A stretch of DNA of 33,731 nt from Bacteroides caecigallinarum (GTDB lineage Bacteria; Bacteroidota; Bacteroidia; Bacteroidales; Bacteroidaceae). Position 1 is the first letter of the stretch; each line of letters opens with the position of its first letter. Positions 7,658 to 17,400 of the stretch are shown here, in pieces. A model generated the notes under the pieces. The model saw nothing but the letters and a program-made list of their open reading frames with translations, had not been told where the DNA came from and made no database searches. Where the stretch lies: contig NZ_JADYTF010000026.1 of assembly GCF_021530995.1 (NCBI RefSeq), positions 1-33,731 on the forward strand, read 5' to 3'. The position numbers and the translations under genes are program-made.

Positions 7658-7913
7658 ACCATTAAGCAGGCGGCTTGATTCCGACAATGATTTTATTACA
7701 ATCATTCCATCTTCAGGCCATGCCAAAGCCACGGCATAGAGGTTATTCCCTTTTTGCGTAAATCTGATTTCCTCGGAAGTCGCAACGCCATAAGCGCCTT
7801 CATTGAATCCCTGGGCATTCAGGGCTATATCAGAATCCGCAATCGGTCCTTCTCCAAAGACCTTCCACGGACGGCTGTCATAATATCCTTCCCAATTATT
7901 GATTTTCTTATTA
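7650..7913 (-). pseudogene. GH29 alpha-L-fucosidase, internal fragment
   Basis: The minus strand encodes YYDSRPWKVFGEGPIADSD, then NEGAYGVATSEEIRFTQKGN and AVALAWPEDGMIVIKSL, ending SESSRLLNGKIN. The (Y)DSRPW...GEGP and RFTQKGNNLYA patterns belong to the end of the catalytic barrel and the start of the C-terminal domain of GH29 alpha-L-fucosidases. The fragment has no start: upstream it meets an in-frame stop and the relic of an AlbA_2-type gene on the opposite strand. Downstream it is broken at the 8-bp repeat and resumes at 2184. The catalytic Asp and most of the barrel are missing, so no enzyme can be made. Confidence 0.78.
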
Positions 7914-7920
7914 AGAACAT

Positions 7921-8773
7921 TTTAATATTGAAGTGGAAACACTATGCGCTTTTCTGAATGGTACTGGAGGCATCGTTTTGTTTGGTGTGACTGACAAAGG
8001 GAAAATCATCGGACAGAAAGTGAGTGACAGGACGAAACGTGATATTGCGGAAGCAATACGGCGTATAGAACCGTTTGCCAACATTGAAATATCATGCATT
8101 GACATTCCTGATACCGACAATAGCATCATAGCCTTGTCAGCGGAAGAGCAACGCTATATGCGTCCATTCTCATATAAAGGACGTGCCTACCAACGCATTG
8201 AAAGCGTGACATCATCCATGCCACAGGAGATTTACAACCAACTTCTGATGCAGCGTGGAGGAAAATACGCTTGGGAGGCAATACCAAATTCCGACCTCAA
8301 AACTGCTAAGCGGACATAATTCAGAGCCGCAAAACCTAATTATCGCGAACGTTTTGTATAAAAGTGAGGTGTTGGAAAGTTGGGGACGCGGCATCAGTCT
8401 TATGATTAGCGAATGTCGTCGTGTGGGAATATCCGACCCAGAGTTTCATACGGACGGGAATAGCGTATGGGTCGTTTTTCATAGGAGAGCAGTCGGGCAA
8501 CACCCGACAGCTACCCGACAGCTACCCATCAACTCCACCACAGCTACCCCACAAGTGGAAAGGGTGTTAGTGGCAATTGGCGAAAATACTGTTGCTACGA
8601 AAGAGATTATGAGTATAATGGGCTTGAAAGACAAAAGTAATTTCTTGGAACTTTACCTATATCCTGCAATAAGACAGAATCTGGTAGAACCTCTTTATCC
8701 GGAAAATCCAAAGCATCCTCGGCAGAAATACCGTCTCACCGACAAAGGGAAGGAATTTTTGAAGCAACAGTAA
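7921..8773 (+). pseudogene. AlbA_2/Schlafen-like ATP-binding protein, decayed
   Basis: Two overlapping plus-strand frames together resemble one protein of the AlbA_2 (divergent AAA-4, Schlafen-like) family. The first (about 7921-8319) begins mid-domain with ETLCAFLNGTGGIVLFGVTD and includes FSYKGRAYQRIESVTSSMPQ. The second (from about 8255) gives KLLSGHNSEPQNLIIANVLY, then ESWGRGISLM and a C-terminal winged-helix-like region ending at 8773. About 30 N-terminal residues and a start are missing, the middle of the family's sequence is absent, and the two halves are in different frames, joined near 8295-8310 (SDLK / SKLL). It overlaps the end of nothing functional and abuts the fucosidase fragment, so it was probably part of a second insertion or deletion event. 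Such proteins are often seen in accessory and defence regions; the function is unknown. Confidence 0.7.
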
Positions 8774-8828
8774 CTATATGACGAAAAACATAAAAGTTAG
8801 ATACTGAATTACAAAAGTACGAATAAAA

Positions 8829-8866
8829 AATGAGACTGAATCCAAAACTTCAGCCTCATTCTTTTT
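8829..8866. terminator. Bidirectional terminator after the susC operon
   Basis: Stem 8829-8840 / 8849-8860 (12 bp with one wobble, 8-nt loop), with CTTTTT on the plus side and an A run at 8825-8830 that gives a T run on the minus side. It can end both the susC operon (minus) and the AlbA_2 relic (plus), and separates the decayed region from the arabinan locus. Confidence 0.8.
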
Positions 8867-8916
8867 AGATACACTTACATAAACCCGTTATGTAATAACC
8901 GACATATTGTAAATAC

Positions 8917-10812
8917 CTATTGAACTTTCTTACCCCAATAAGTCTTATTATTGCCATAACCGGCATATACTATGGTATGTGTTCGCGGCGATGCCTCCCA
9001 ATCTGTTTCACGCTGCAAATAAAGTTTTATACCATTGTCGAACTTAAGGATACAATTATTACTGTCGAACTCCCATGTGGCGCCTTCCCAAGTTCCGGAA
9101 GATACTTTATGGTCGGCAGAGAGAGTCATTGTCACAGAAGTCCTTTGATTTGCGTATGAGTATGACAAATCAATGTGCTCCCAGTTTCCTACAAGCTCAC
9201 TCTCATTAATTGCCACCTTTGGCACAGCTCCATATCGTTCAGGCATAACCAAAGGCCATCCGTCCTCAGTCCATCTGATGCTTCGTACATGTCCCATCAT
9301 GATTGCATTGCTGTAGGCATTACCTCCAACATTTGCGGGGAAACGGCCCTGAGAAGCAAAATACCAGTTGCCATTACCGTCGTCGAAAACACAGCAGTGG
9401 GAAATACCAACCCAGCCGTCACTCTTATTAAATTTATAAGGATGAGTCACAACAGGAAGAATATCACCACCCACATTAGTTATATCTGTACCGTCAATTC
9501 CCAAATAAGGACCTTCAATATCAGCAGCTCTGGCTACACGAGTGTTATACGGCACATCCAATGCGTCGTATGCCATGAATAAATAATAATATCCGTCATG
9601 GTAAACAATCTCAGGTCCTTCCGAACCCTGCCAGCGGTTACCCATCTGGCGTGTGGCAATAAGCTTGCCATAAGCTGCAATATCATCATTGGTTCCCCAA
9701 GGTTTCGGCAACTCGGCTTTTACCTTTCCTGTCTCTCCATCAAGTTCCACCAATGCGATGCCGCTATGCCAGGAGCCATATATCAGATAATGTTTTCCGT
9801 CATTATCAATAATATAACTTGGATCAATAGCATTCCACTTATAATAACAATTAGCCCAATTATCTGCGGCGACATTATAATTCAACCCTTTATCAGAAGC
9901 GTTCGTGATGACATAACCTTTGTCAATCCAACCGTCATTGTTCGCAGGATTATCATTCTCCATCAAACCTATAAAGGCACGCTCACTCCAAGTGCCATTA
10001 CCATTAATATATCCGGGACATACTATGGAATAATACATACGATACAGGCCATCCCTCACTTTTCTGACGCAAGGTGCCCAGTAACCAAAATCAGAGACTG
10101 CAGGTGTTACTTCGCTCAGCCCCATTTCAGCACGTATTTCATTAAGCTTTGGAATAACCCAGTCTGGCAAATTCTGCATTGTACCGCCAAGATATTCCCA
10201 ATCCACCAAGTTCTTAGAACGACGTCCGTGGAAATGTCCGCCGGCAGTATGAGCGTTTCCATAAGAAGCATCTGTCTGATACATATAATAATATCCATCT
10301 TCAGCAAGGACTACAGTAGGATCGTGTACATTACTCAAATTCCACTGACCACGTTTTGACCAATCTGCAATACTGACATAATTGTCTTCATAAGATGGTG
10401 CAATATAATTGTCCAGCTGTGCATCAAGACTTTGTTTCTCTGTAGTTACCGCAAGTACATCAGAATATGTGTAACGACTATCAGCATAAATATAGGCACA
10501 AACATAATATGTAGTATTACCCATCAGACCGGAAACAGTAGCACTGAAACTGTCATCGGCATCTACTACATTATCATTAATATTGGGAGTCTGATTATTG
10601 GCACTATAACAAAATCCTCTCTTTACAACCGCATCCGAATTGCCGGAGACGGAAGACGCTACAGAGAATGATGTTCCTGAAACTGACAGGACTTCGGGCT
10701 TAGTCACTATAATATCACTGCCGCTATCGTACTCTATGTCATTTTTATCACTACAAGCGGTCAGAACGAATAGAAACCCTATAAATGTCCAAATAAATGA
10801 TATTTTTTTCAT
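8917..10812 (-). CDS. Surface GH43 endo-alpha-1,5-L-arabinanase lipoprotein
   Basis: A 631-residue lipoprotein with lipobox LTAC (C20) followed by the acidic SDKND, which fits surface export in Bacteroidetes. Residues about 38-125 are an Ig/FN3-like spacer domain. The GH43 five-bladed propeller runs about 155-530: catalytic base in VHDPTV (D164), pKa modulator in NAIDPS (D330), acid in GSEGPEI (E398), and the buried metal-site histidine in GISHC. A C-terminal lipocalin-like barrel (about 540-631, from LVGNWEHIDLSYSY) matches the C-terminal domain of extracellular endo-arabinanases. It should cut the alpha-1,5-arabinan backbone at the cell surface. It is the last gene of the susC-susD-binding protein operon, 75 bp after the preceding gene. 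Endo action is inferred from the family and location. Confidence 0.88.
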   Translation of the reverse strand: MKKISFIWTFIGFLFVLTACSDKNDIEYDSGSDIIVTKPEVLSVSGTSFSVASSVSGNSDAVVKRGFCYSANNQTPNINDNVVDADDSFSATVSGLMGNTTYYVCAYIYADSRYTYSDVLAVTTEKQSLDAQLDNYIAPSYEDNYVSIADWSKRGQWNLSNVHDPTVVLAEDGYYYMYQTDASYGNAHTAGGHFHGRRSKNLVDWEYLGGTMQNLPDWVIPKLNEIRAEMGLSEVTPAVSDFGYWAPCVRKVRDGLYRMYYSIVCPGYINGNGTWSERAFIGLMENDNPANNDGWIDKGYVITNASDKGLNYNVAADNWANCYYKWNAIDPSYIIDNDGKHYLIYGSWHSGIALVELDGETGKVKAELPKPWGTNDDIAAYGKLIATRQMGNRWQGSEGPEIVYHDGYYYLFMAYDALDVPYNTRVARAADIEGPYLGIDGTDITNVGGDILPVVTHPYKFNKSDGWVGISHCCVFDDGNGNWYFASQGRFPANVGGNAYSNAIMMGHVRSIRWTEDGWPLVMPERYGAVPKVAINESELVGNWEHIDLSYSYANQRTSVTMTLSADHKVSSGTWEGATWEFDSNNCILKFDNGIKLYLQRETDWEASPRTHTIVYAGYGNNKTYWGKKVQ

Positions 10813-10826
10813 TCAGTTATTTTTTT

Positions 10827-10872
10827 AATCCATGCCTTGCCATATTAATTAAAAAATGGGAAGACATGGATT
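10827..10872 (-). other. Intercistronic stem-loop before the GH43 gene
   Basis: Arms 10827-10842 and 10857-10872 pair with two mismatches over 16 bp; the loop is 14 nt. On the minus-strand mRNA it is followed by A-rich, not U-rich, sequence, so it is a poor intrinsic terminator. It could stabilise or process the operon mRNA between the binding protein and the arabinanase. Confidence 0.5.
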
Positions 10873-10887
10873 GGAATTAAATCAAAG

Positions 10888-12651
10888 TTAATCTACATCG
10901 AAAACGAGATGGCAACCATCAACTGTCAATGCAAAATTCAAATCATCAGGATCGACTGTATTTATACCCAAATAATATTGAGTGGAAGTTGTTCCTGTTG
11001 TTCCCTGCATAATAGCCTGTACATCAGCTGTGCCATTACCGCAGTTAGTCACATAGACTGTTACCACAGCTCCATTCATTCCCGCAAGCCAAGTAGCCCA
11101 ATCACCTTGAGTACCGGCTGCACGGCAAGCCGCATAACCATTGCCCCATCCGTAGTTATCGGCACGAACCACTCCATATTCATTCAATGCCGCTCCGCGA
11201 AGTACGACAACAAAGTTATTCCAGTTGCCTGCCATGCTGCTATAGTTTGTAAATGAGATTGACTTGGTTTCACCTACAGGGACATTGAACTCATCGGAGA
11301 AAGCGCCCCAAAATGCAGTTGAATTGTCTTCAGCTCCAACCATGGCTATGCTATTGTTCACTTCAGACACTGCTGATTCGGCAACAGTAACATTTACTTG
11401 AGCTGTCACTCCATCCTCGGCAGATATTGTAACAGTTTGAGTGCCTTCTATGGCAGGAACAGTAGAGAAACTAAGTATAGAATTATCAACAGGTTTTGAT
11501 GTTCCATTAACATAAGTAGCAGTGACAACCATACCTGTAGGATCAAAAGCCAATGTTCTATCTGTCAAAGTTTCTGTAGCAGCAGAAGTATAAACGTAAT
11601 ATGTATTACGTGTAGGCTGAGATGTAACTTCTATAGAAACTATTTTCTCTACAACTTCAAATGTGGCATTAGCCATTACCGGCTGATTACAGTTCTCTCC
11701 CTTAAAAGTCTTGTTGTAAACAGCTACAAGTATTTTCTCGCCTGGAGTATCCATATCCGGAATGGCTGAAAAGCTCAAATCGGCAGCAGTAACAGTCTTG
11801 GTCACACCTTCTTCGAAAGAAACTATTGCCGTAACATCTGCCATAGCATCTTCAAGAGTTGTTCCTACATTAACCCTTGCCGGTACGTTCTGCAATTCCA
11901 TTGATACAGGTTCCTTGTCTTCTGCAGTAGTATATCCTCCTATAGGCTCAATATTCGATTGCAGGAAGTCTATATAAGAACCTTCAGGTACAAGGAAGCA
12001 GCGTATGTTGGTATTACTTGGATCGGCATTCAGGTTTTCAAGTGCATAAGGCTGTTTATATGACTTGGTAACCACTCCGTTTGTCATCGTAACAGTGAAT
12101 GCCTCGGCATTGGTTCTATCGACTGTCAATGTAACCTTTCCACCTAATTTATCGACACCGGCATCAGTATCTGTCTCAAAAGTAAGTGTACTTTCTACGT
12201 ATGAACGGTCAATATAATCGCCCCACTCTGAATTGCCCGAAGGCTGATTATCGAAACGTATTGCCCCGTACTCCTTATAATCCTCAGCACCACGGTCGGC
12301 ATCGGAGCATATTATCAAAGCAAAATTCTTATATGTGTTAGTAGCACTAGGATTAATATGCAGATTGAAAACCCCATTCCATTTCTCACCATCCGGAACT
12401 ACATAGTATTTTGAAAATGCTGCCCACCATCCACTGGAAAAATCAGCATTCCCAATTGTATAAACATCTTCTTCCATACCTTCAAGAACCTCTTCTGTTC
12501 CCTTATTGGCATTTGCTATAGAATCGACTTTCTCTGAAACCCAATCTGGTGCGTTAACTTCGTATATTTCACCACCTTCGCAACCGGTCAATGCAAGAAA
12601 GCCCAAAGCCATTGAACCGCATACGGATAATATTTTATTGAAATGTCTCAT
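10888..12651 (-). CDS. Surface glycan-binding lipoprotein (SusE/F-position)
   Basis: A 587-residue lipoprotein (lipobox LTGC, C24, then EGGE), probably on the outer face of the outer membrane. It appears to have four domains: a beta-rich module at about 65-235, two Ig-like domains at about 248-334 and 337-424 (the bacterial Ig pattern with V-T-A-D-L-S-F-S), and a second module at about 434-587. The two outer modules look duplicated: each has W-x-A-F-S, V-P-x-G-E, N-F-x-(I/V)-(I/V), E-Y-G-(A/V)-(I/V)-R and a following D-N. No catalytic signature is seen. From its place directly after susD it should hold arabinan for import. It is specific to its locus, as these proteins usually are, so the ligand is inferred from neighbours. 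Confidence 0.75.
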   Translation of the reverse strand: MRHFNKILSVCGSMALGFLALTGCEGGEIYEVNAPDWVSEKVDSIANANKGTEEVLEGMEEDVYTIGNADFSSGWWAAFSKYYVVPDGEKWNGVFNLHINPSATNTYKNFALIICSDADRGAEDYKEYGAIRFDNQPSGNSEWGDYIDRSYVESTLTFETDTDAGVDKLGGKVTLTVDRTNAEAFTVTMTNGVVTKSYKQPYALENLNADPSNTNIRCFLVPEGSYIDFLQSNIEPIGGYTTAEDKEPVSMELQNVPARVNVGTTLEDAMADVTAIVSFEEGVTKTVTAADLSFSAIPDMDTPGEKILVAVYNKTFKGENCNQPVMANATFEVVEKIVSIEVTSQPTRNTYYVYTSAATETLTDRTLAFDPTGMVVTATYVNGTSKPVDNSILSFSTVPAIEGTQTVTISAEDGVTAQVNVTVAESAVSEVNNSIAMVGAEDNSTAFWGAFSDEFNVPVGETKSISFTNYSSMAGNWNNFVVVLRGAALNEYGVVRADNYGWGNGYAACRAAGTQGDWATWLAGMNGAVVTVYVTNCGNGTADVQAIMQGTTGTTSTQYYLGINTVDPDDLNFALTVDGCHLVFDVD

Positions 12652-12699
12652 TTTATTTTATATAAAAAAGTAATTAACTAAAGCCTTCCTATTCTTAAA

Positions 12700-14451
12700 C
12701 TACTTGCTTAAATCCACTACCGGACGTACAGTCCATCCTTTTTCCTGGAAATAAACAGAGTTATCTGAACTTAAGTTTGCAGAGTTTCCTTCCAAGTTAG
12801 GGTTCTTATTCATAAGGCTCTGTACAATAGGCAAGAATTCGTGTCCCGGCAAATATGTATCAAATGAACACTTCAACTCTGAATCGCTTGAAATATCACT
12901 GTAGCTGACCGGATCTTTAACATTCTCTGTAGAACGACGGAATGTGCCGTGTTCTTTAAGCTGGTTCAGACGACCTTCGTCATAGAAGAATCCCCAACGA
13001 ATCAAATCAAACCCACGGCCGAACTCACAACCGAATTCTTTTGGACGCTCTACATTTGCTATCTGTTCGAACAGCTTGTCGGCTGTATTGAAATCCTCAA
13101 GTTTCAGGTCTGGCAAATCTACACGTTCACGTACTTCATTAATCCAGTCTATAGCTTGCTGAGTAGGACCGTTTACTTCATTCTCACATTCGGCTGCACG
13201 CAACAGTACATCAGAATAACGCATCAGACGCAAATTTATACCACATTTCAATCCTGTGATAACAGAATTATACAGTCCGGTACGAAGATTGGTATTCTTG
13301 GCTATAGGCAGACCGCCATAATTGTTATTAGTCACAATATTATCTGTAGGTGAGAGTACATTTGTATAAGCGACATTTCCATATTCAAATCCCTCCCAAT
13401 CCGATTCGTAAGTTCCAATTGTCCAATATAGACGGGGGTCTAAAGTACCATTTTTAGTACGTTCGCTTTTAAACAAGTTATATAGCCATGGAGAAGCCGA
13501 GATATCTGCCCAACCACCATACATGCCAGGACCAAAGTTACTTTCAATGGCATGACCTTGTGTAGCGTTAGGACTGGTATTTACAGGTGTCCATTCATCA
13601 TCTGTACCCTGCGAACCAAAATCAAGGAACTGAACCTCGAAAAGACTCTCATCATTATTTTCATAGGCTGAACCTTCACGGAAGTTATCGCCATAATTGT
13701 CCATCAGTCTGTAAGTACCGTACTTCTTGCCGATAATATCTTTAAGTACAGTCAAAGCTTCGCTGAACTTATGGCGTACCATAAGAGTACGTGCATAGTA
13801 TCCTGCAGCCGCACCGCAAGTGGCACGTCCGCCAGCCCATTCGCCACCTTCATCGCGCGAAGGCAACAGCTCCATAGCCTCCTTGAAGTCCTTTTCCACC
13901 TGATCAAGGACTTCATCATAAGTACTGTTGGCTCCATAAAGTCCATCCAATGAAGAATAACTGTCGTAGTCAGTTATAAGAGGTGGATTCTGGTAATATC
14001 CTGCCAGATTATAATATGACAAGCCACGAATGAAAAGTACCTGTCCCTTGATACGTTTCATCTTTTCCGAGAGCTGGCTGTTATCATCGCCACAACGTGA
14101 AATGGCGAAATTACATACATTAATTGTATAATACCACTCTCTCCAGGGCCACCACGTGATATCCGAAGTTACCTCCGCATTCAAATCATCAAATGGCAGA
14201 TACCAGACTTGTGATGAGTTCCAAGCCTCATCGCCACGACATACGTCAATAGTATAACCTACACGGGCATAAGAACCCTCCATACGTATATGGTTATAAG
14301 CAGCAATAACACTCTCTTCCAAGTCATCGGCATTAAATCCGAAAGTACTTGATGTCTGTTGGTTAGGATTCACCAAATCAAGTCTGTCAATACAAGAAGA
14401 CAGAGTGCCTAATCCTAAAATGAGAGCAAGTGAATATTTATATAGTTTCAT
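12700..14451 (-). CDS. SusD-like outer-membrane glycan-binding lipoprotein
   Basis: A 583-residue RagB/SusD-family lipoprotein (lipobox LSSC, C20). Family signs: the N-terminal L-D-L-x-N-P-x-Q-x-T segment, the helical TPR-like core (AYNHIRMEGSYARVGYTIDV; KRIKGQVLFIRGLSYYNLAG), the late LRLMRYSDVLLRAAECENEV, and the C-terminal VERPKEFGCEFGRGFDLIRW. It forms the lid of the SusC transporter and binds oligosaccharides for uptake. It follows susC by 36 bp in the same operon, as is universal for the pair. The ligand is taken to be arabinan oligosaccharides from the surrounding GH43 and GH51 genes. Confidence 0.95.
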   Translation of the reverse strand: MKLYKYSLALILGLGTLSSCIDRLDLVNPNQQTSSTFGFNADDLEESVIAAYNHIRMEGSYARVGYTIDVCRGDEAWNSSQVWYLPFDDLNAEVTSDITWWPWREWYYTINVCNFAISRCGDDNSQLSEKMKRIKGQVLFIRGLSYYNLAGYYQNPPLITDYDSYSSLDGLYGANSTYDEVLDQVEKDFKEAMELLPSRDEGGEWAGGRATCGAAAGYYARTLMVRHKFSEALTVLKDIIGKKYGTYRLMDNYGDNFREGSAYENNDESLFEVQFLDFGSQGTDDEWTPVNTSPNATQGHAIESNFGPGMYGGWADISASPWLYNLFKSERTKNGTLDPRLYWTIGTYESDWEGFEYGNVAYTNVLSPTDNIVTNNNYGGLPIAKNTNLRTGLYNSVITGLKCGINLRLMRYSDVLLRAAECENEVNGPTQQAIDWINEVRERVDLPDLKLEDFNTADKLFEQIANVERPKEFGCEFGRGFDLIRWGFFYDEGRLNQLKEHGTFRRSTENVKDPVSYSDISSDSELKCSFDTYLPGHEFLPIVQSLMNKNPNLEGNSANLSSDNSVYFQEKGWTVRPVVDLSK

Positions 14452-14487
14452 ACGAAATGTTTTTAGTATTTAGATACTTGATTATGA

Positions 14488-17400
14488 TTAGAATGAAAAA
14501 TGAATACCACACATGAATGTACGTGCAGTCGGGAAAGAACAGAAATTATAACCCGGAGTAAATGTACCGCCGGCATAATCCACATTATAGCCTTTATAGC
14601 CTGTGAATGTGTAAAGATTCTGTCCTGAAACATACAAGCGTACATCAGATATATACTTGCCGAACCACTTATCAGGGAAATTATAACCCAGCTCAACATT
14701 GGCTATCTTCCAATAAGCAGCGTTCTGGATTTTACGTGAACTGAACAAATCATTCCAAGCCAGGCTGGCACTATTGGTTACATAAGTACGAGGAACATCT
14801 GATATGTATGTAGAGCCATCCTCGCTGAAACGATTGGCATCAAGCATGGCAACATCTTTATTGCCCCATCCATAGCAAGAATTCAATGAATTGTAAATAT
14901 CATCACTTACATGATAATTAAGCGCGCCGAAAGTAGCGATGCTCAAATCAAATCCTTTATACTCAAAACGGGCACTAAGACCGAAATTAACTTTAGGCAA
15001 ACCACTGCCAAGCACTGTCTGGTCGTATGAGTCAACTTTACCGTCAGGTGTTCCGTCCGGTCCACTGATATCCTTATATAGACAATCGCCTATCTGAGCT
15101 CCTTCCTGAACCGCATGATTGTCAAGATCTGCTTGTGTACGTGCTATTCCTTCATAAACCCAACCATAGAACTGACCTATTTCCTCGCCTACATTAGTAA
15201 TATAGGAACCTGTGATATAGGAATCTGTTCCAAATCCTAATGAAGTTACGCGGTTTTTCAATGTACTGAGATTGGCAGAGACTTCGTATTTGAAAGGATT
15301 ATCATGATTACGATAAGTAGCAGAGAACTCGAAACCAGAGTTTTCCATTGATGCAGCATTCATTGTTACTGTAGTATTTGAAACACCTGCCTGTTCAGGA
15401 ACAGGAACTGCATAAAGCAAATCTTCACTGGTATTCTTATACCACTCAGCTGTAAATTCCAGACGGTTGCGGAAGAATGCGAGGTCAACACCGACATTAT
15501 ATGTTTTCTTCTTTTCCCAAGCCAAGTTATTGTCCACAAAAGTAGAAATTGCAGAACCGGTTATTGGAGAATTATTGAAGTTGTATGTCATGTTATTTCG
15601 TGACATTACCGCCTGATACATGTACTCACCGATGTTCTCGTTACCAAGTTCACCATAACTACCACGGACTTTGAACATGTTGACAACATCTTCGTTGAAC
15701 GGGAAGAAACTCTCCTTATCGAAACGCCAACCTAAAGATACAGACGGGAATGTTCCCCAACGAATATTCTTAGACAAACGGGAGCTGGCATCTCTACGTA
15801 CTGTAGCAGAGAACAAATATCTGTCGTCATAGTTGTAATTGACACGGCCTATATAAGACAAGATGGCATGTTTATATTCAAAACTTTCGGAATAAGTATC
15901 CGCAGCATTCTGTAGCTGGAGGAAATAAGGCTCTGTAAAGTTAATTCCCCATCCTGTAAGCAAATCAGTATTCTCTTCCTGATATGTCTGACCTGCCACG
16001 ACATTTATATGATGTTTACCTATTGTTCCGTCGTAAGTAAGGATGTTTTCAATAAGGGCATCCGAGTAATCGCGTGAGCCCTTAGTCAAACGTTCATTAC
16101 TCTTGGCAAGATAAACACGGTTACTCTGTACCCATGCAGGAATCCATGTAAAATCTTTGCAATGAGTCTTACTGTATGACAAATTTATCTTATAATTCAA
16201 TTTATGGTTTTTACTATCAACACCAATCATCTTAAGCAAATCCACATCTGCAGATCCTGTACCGACAAAACGGTCAACACGAGTGTTACGCTGCAACAGG
16301 TTATTGATCAACAAAGGATTTGACGCCGAAATATCTCCATGAACTGTATCAAAATAAACGCCATAACCATAAGCATCGTAATTGAATCCGTTTCCTATTC
16401 CCACAACATCATCAAGCACCCATGTCGATTCGTCGTATGCCTTGATGGTAGGCTGCATTAATAAAGTTCCACGCAAAACGTTTGTAACATCGCCATACAA
16501 TCCCTGAACATATTCGGAAGCATTGGACATACCCATATTATCCTGATCAGAATGAGAATAAACAAAACTGGTATGGAACTTTACGAATTTAGTATCCATA
16601 GAATTATTTACACGCGCCGTAAAACGTTCATAATTAGGACCTGCTCCTTCAAGTGTACCTTTCTGGCTAAAATAGTCCAATGATACATTATAGGTACTGC
16701 GTGAACTACCTCCTGAAAGATTTACATTATGATTCTGACGGATACCGGTTTTGAAGACTTCATCAAACCAGTCTGTATTTGTATCATCCTGGAAACGGTA
16801 TTTACCCGTAGTGCTATCAAGATGATATCCTCCAGGTAAAGGAGTGTTCGAGTTCAGACAAGCCTGACCAAGGTATTGGCTGTATTGGTCGGCATCCATC
16901 ACATCATAAACGCCCTTTGATATATTATCAACACCAAAATATCCATTATAATCCACTTTCAGCGGCTGATCTTTCTGACCACGCTTGGTAGTAATGATAA
17001 CCACACCATTAGCTGCACGTGATCCGTATATGGCTGCAGCCGAAGCATCTTTCAACACCTGGATAGTCTCAATATCATTTGAAGAGAAATCACGGATAGA
17101 AGTTCCCATAGGAACACCGTCTATCACATAAAGAGGCGCAGTACTTCCAAATGATCCGATACCACGGATACGTACTGTAGGGTCGGCACCAGGCTGTCCG
17201 TCGGAAGTAATCTGTACGCCCGGAACCTTACCTTCGAGCATGGAAGATATATTGGAATGCGACACCTGCTTCAGAGCTTCTGCATCGACTACAGCTACAG
17301 AACCGGTCAAATCGGACTTCTTCTGTGTACCATAACCGACTACAACCACTTGTTCCAAAACCAAATCACTCATCTGCAATTGAATGGGTTCAATAACAGC

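Noticed and set aside
9598-10359. 253-codon plus-strand open frame
   Set aside because: It is antisense to the GH43 lipoprotein, has no domain or start signal, and reflects low stop density opposite a real gene.
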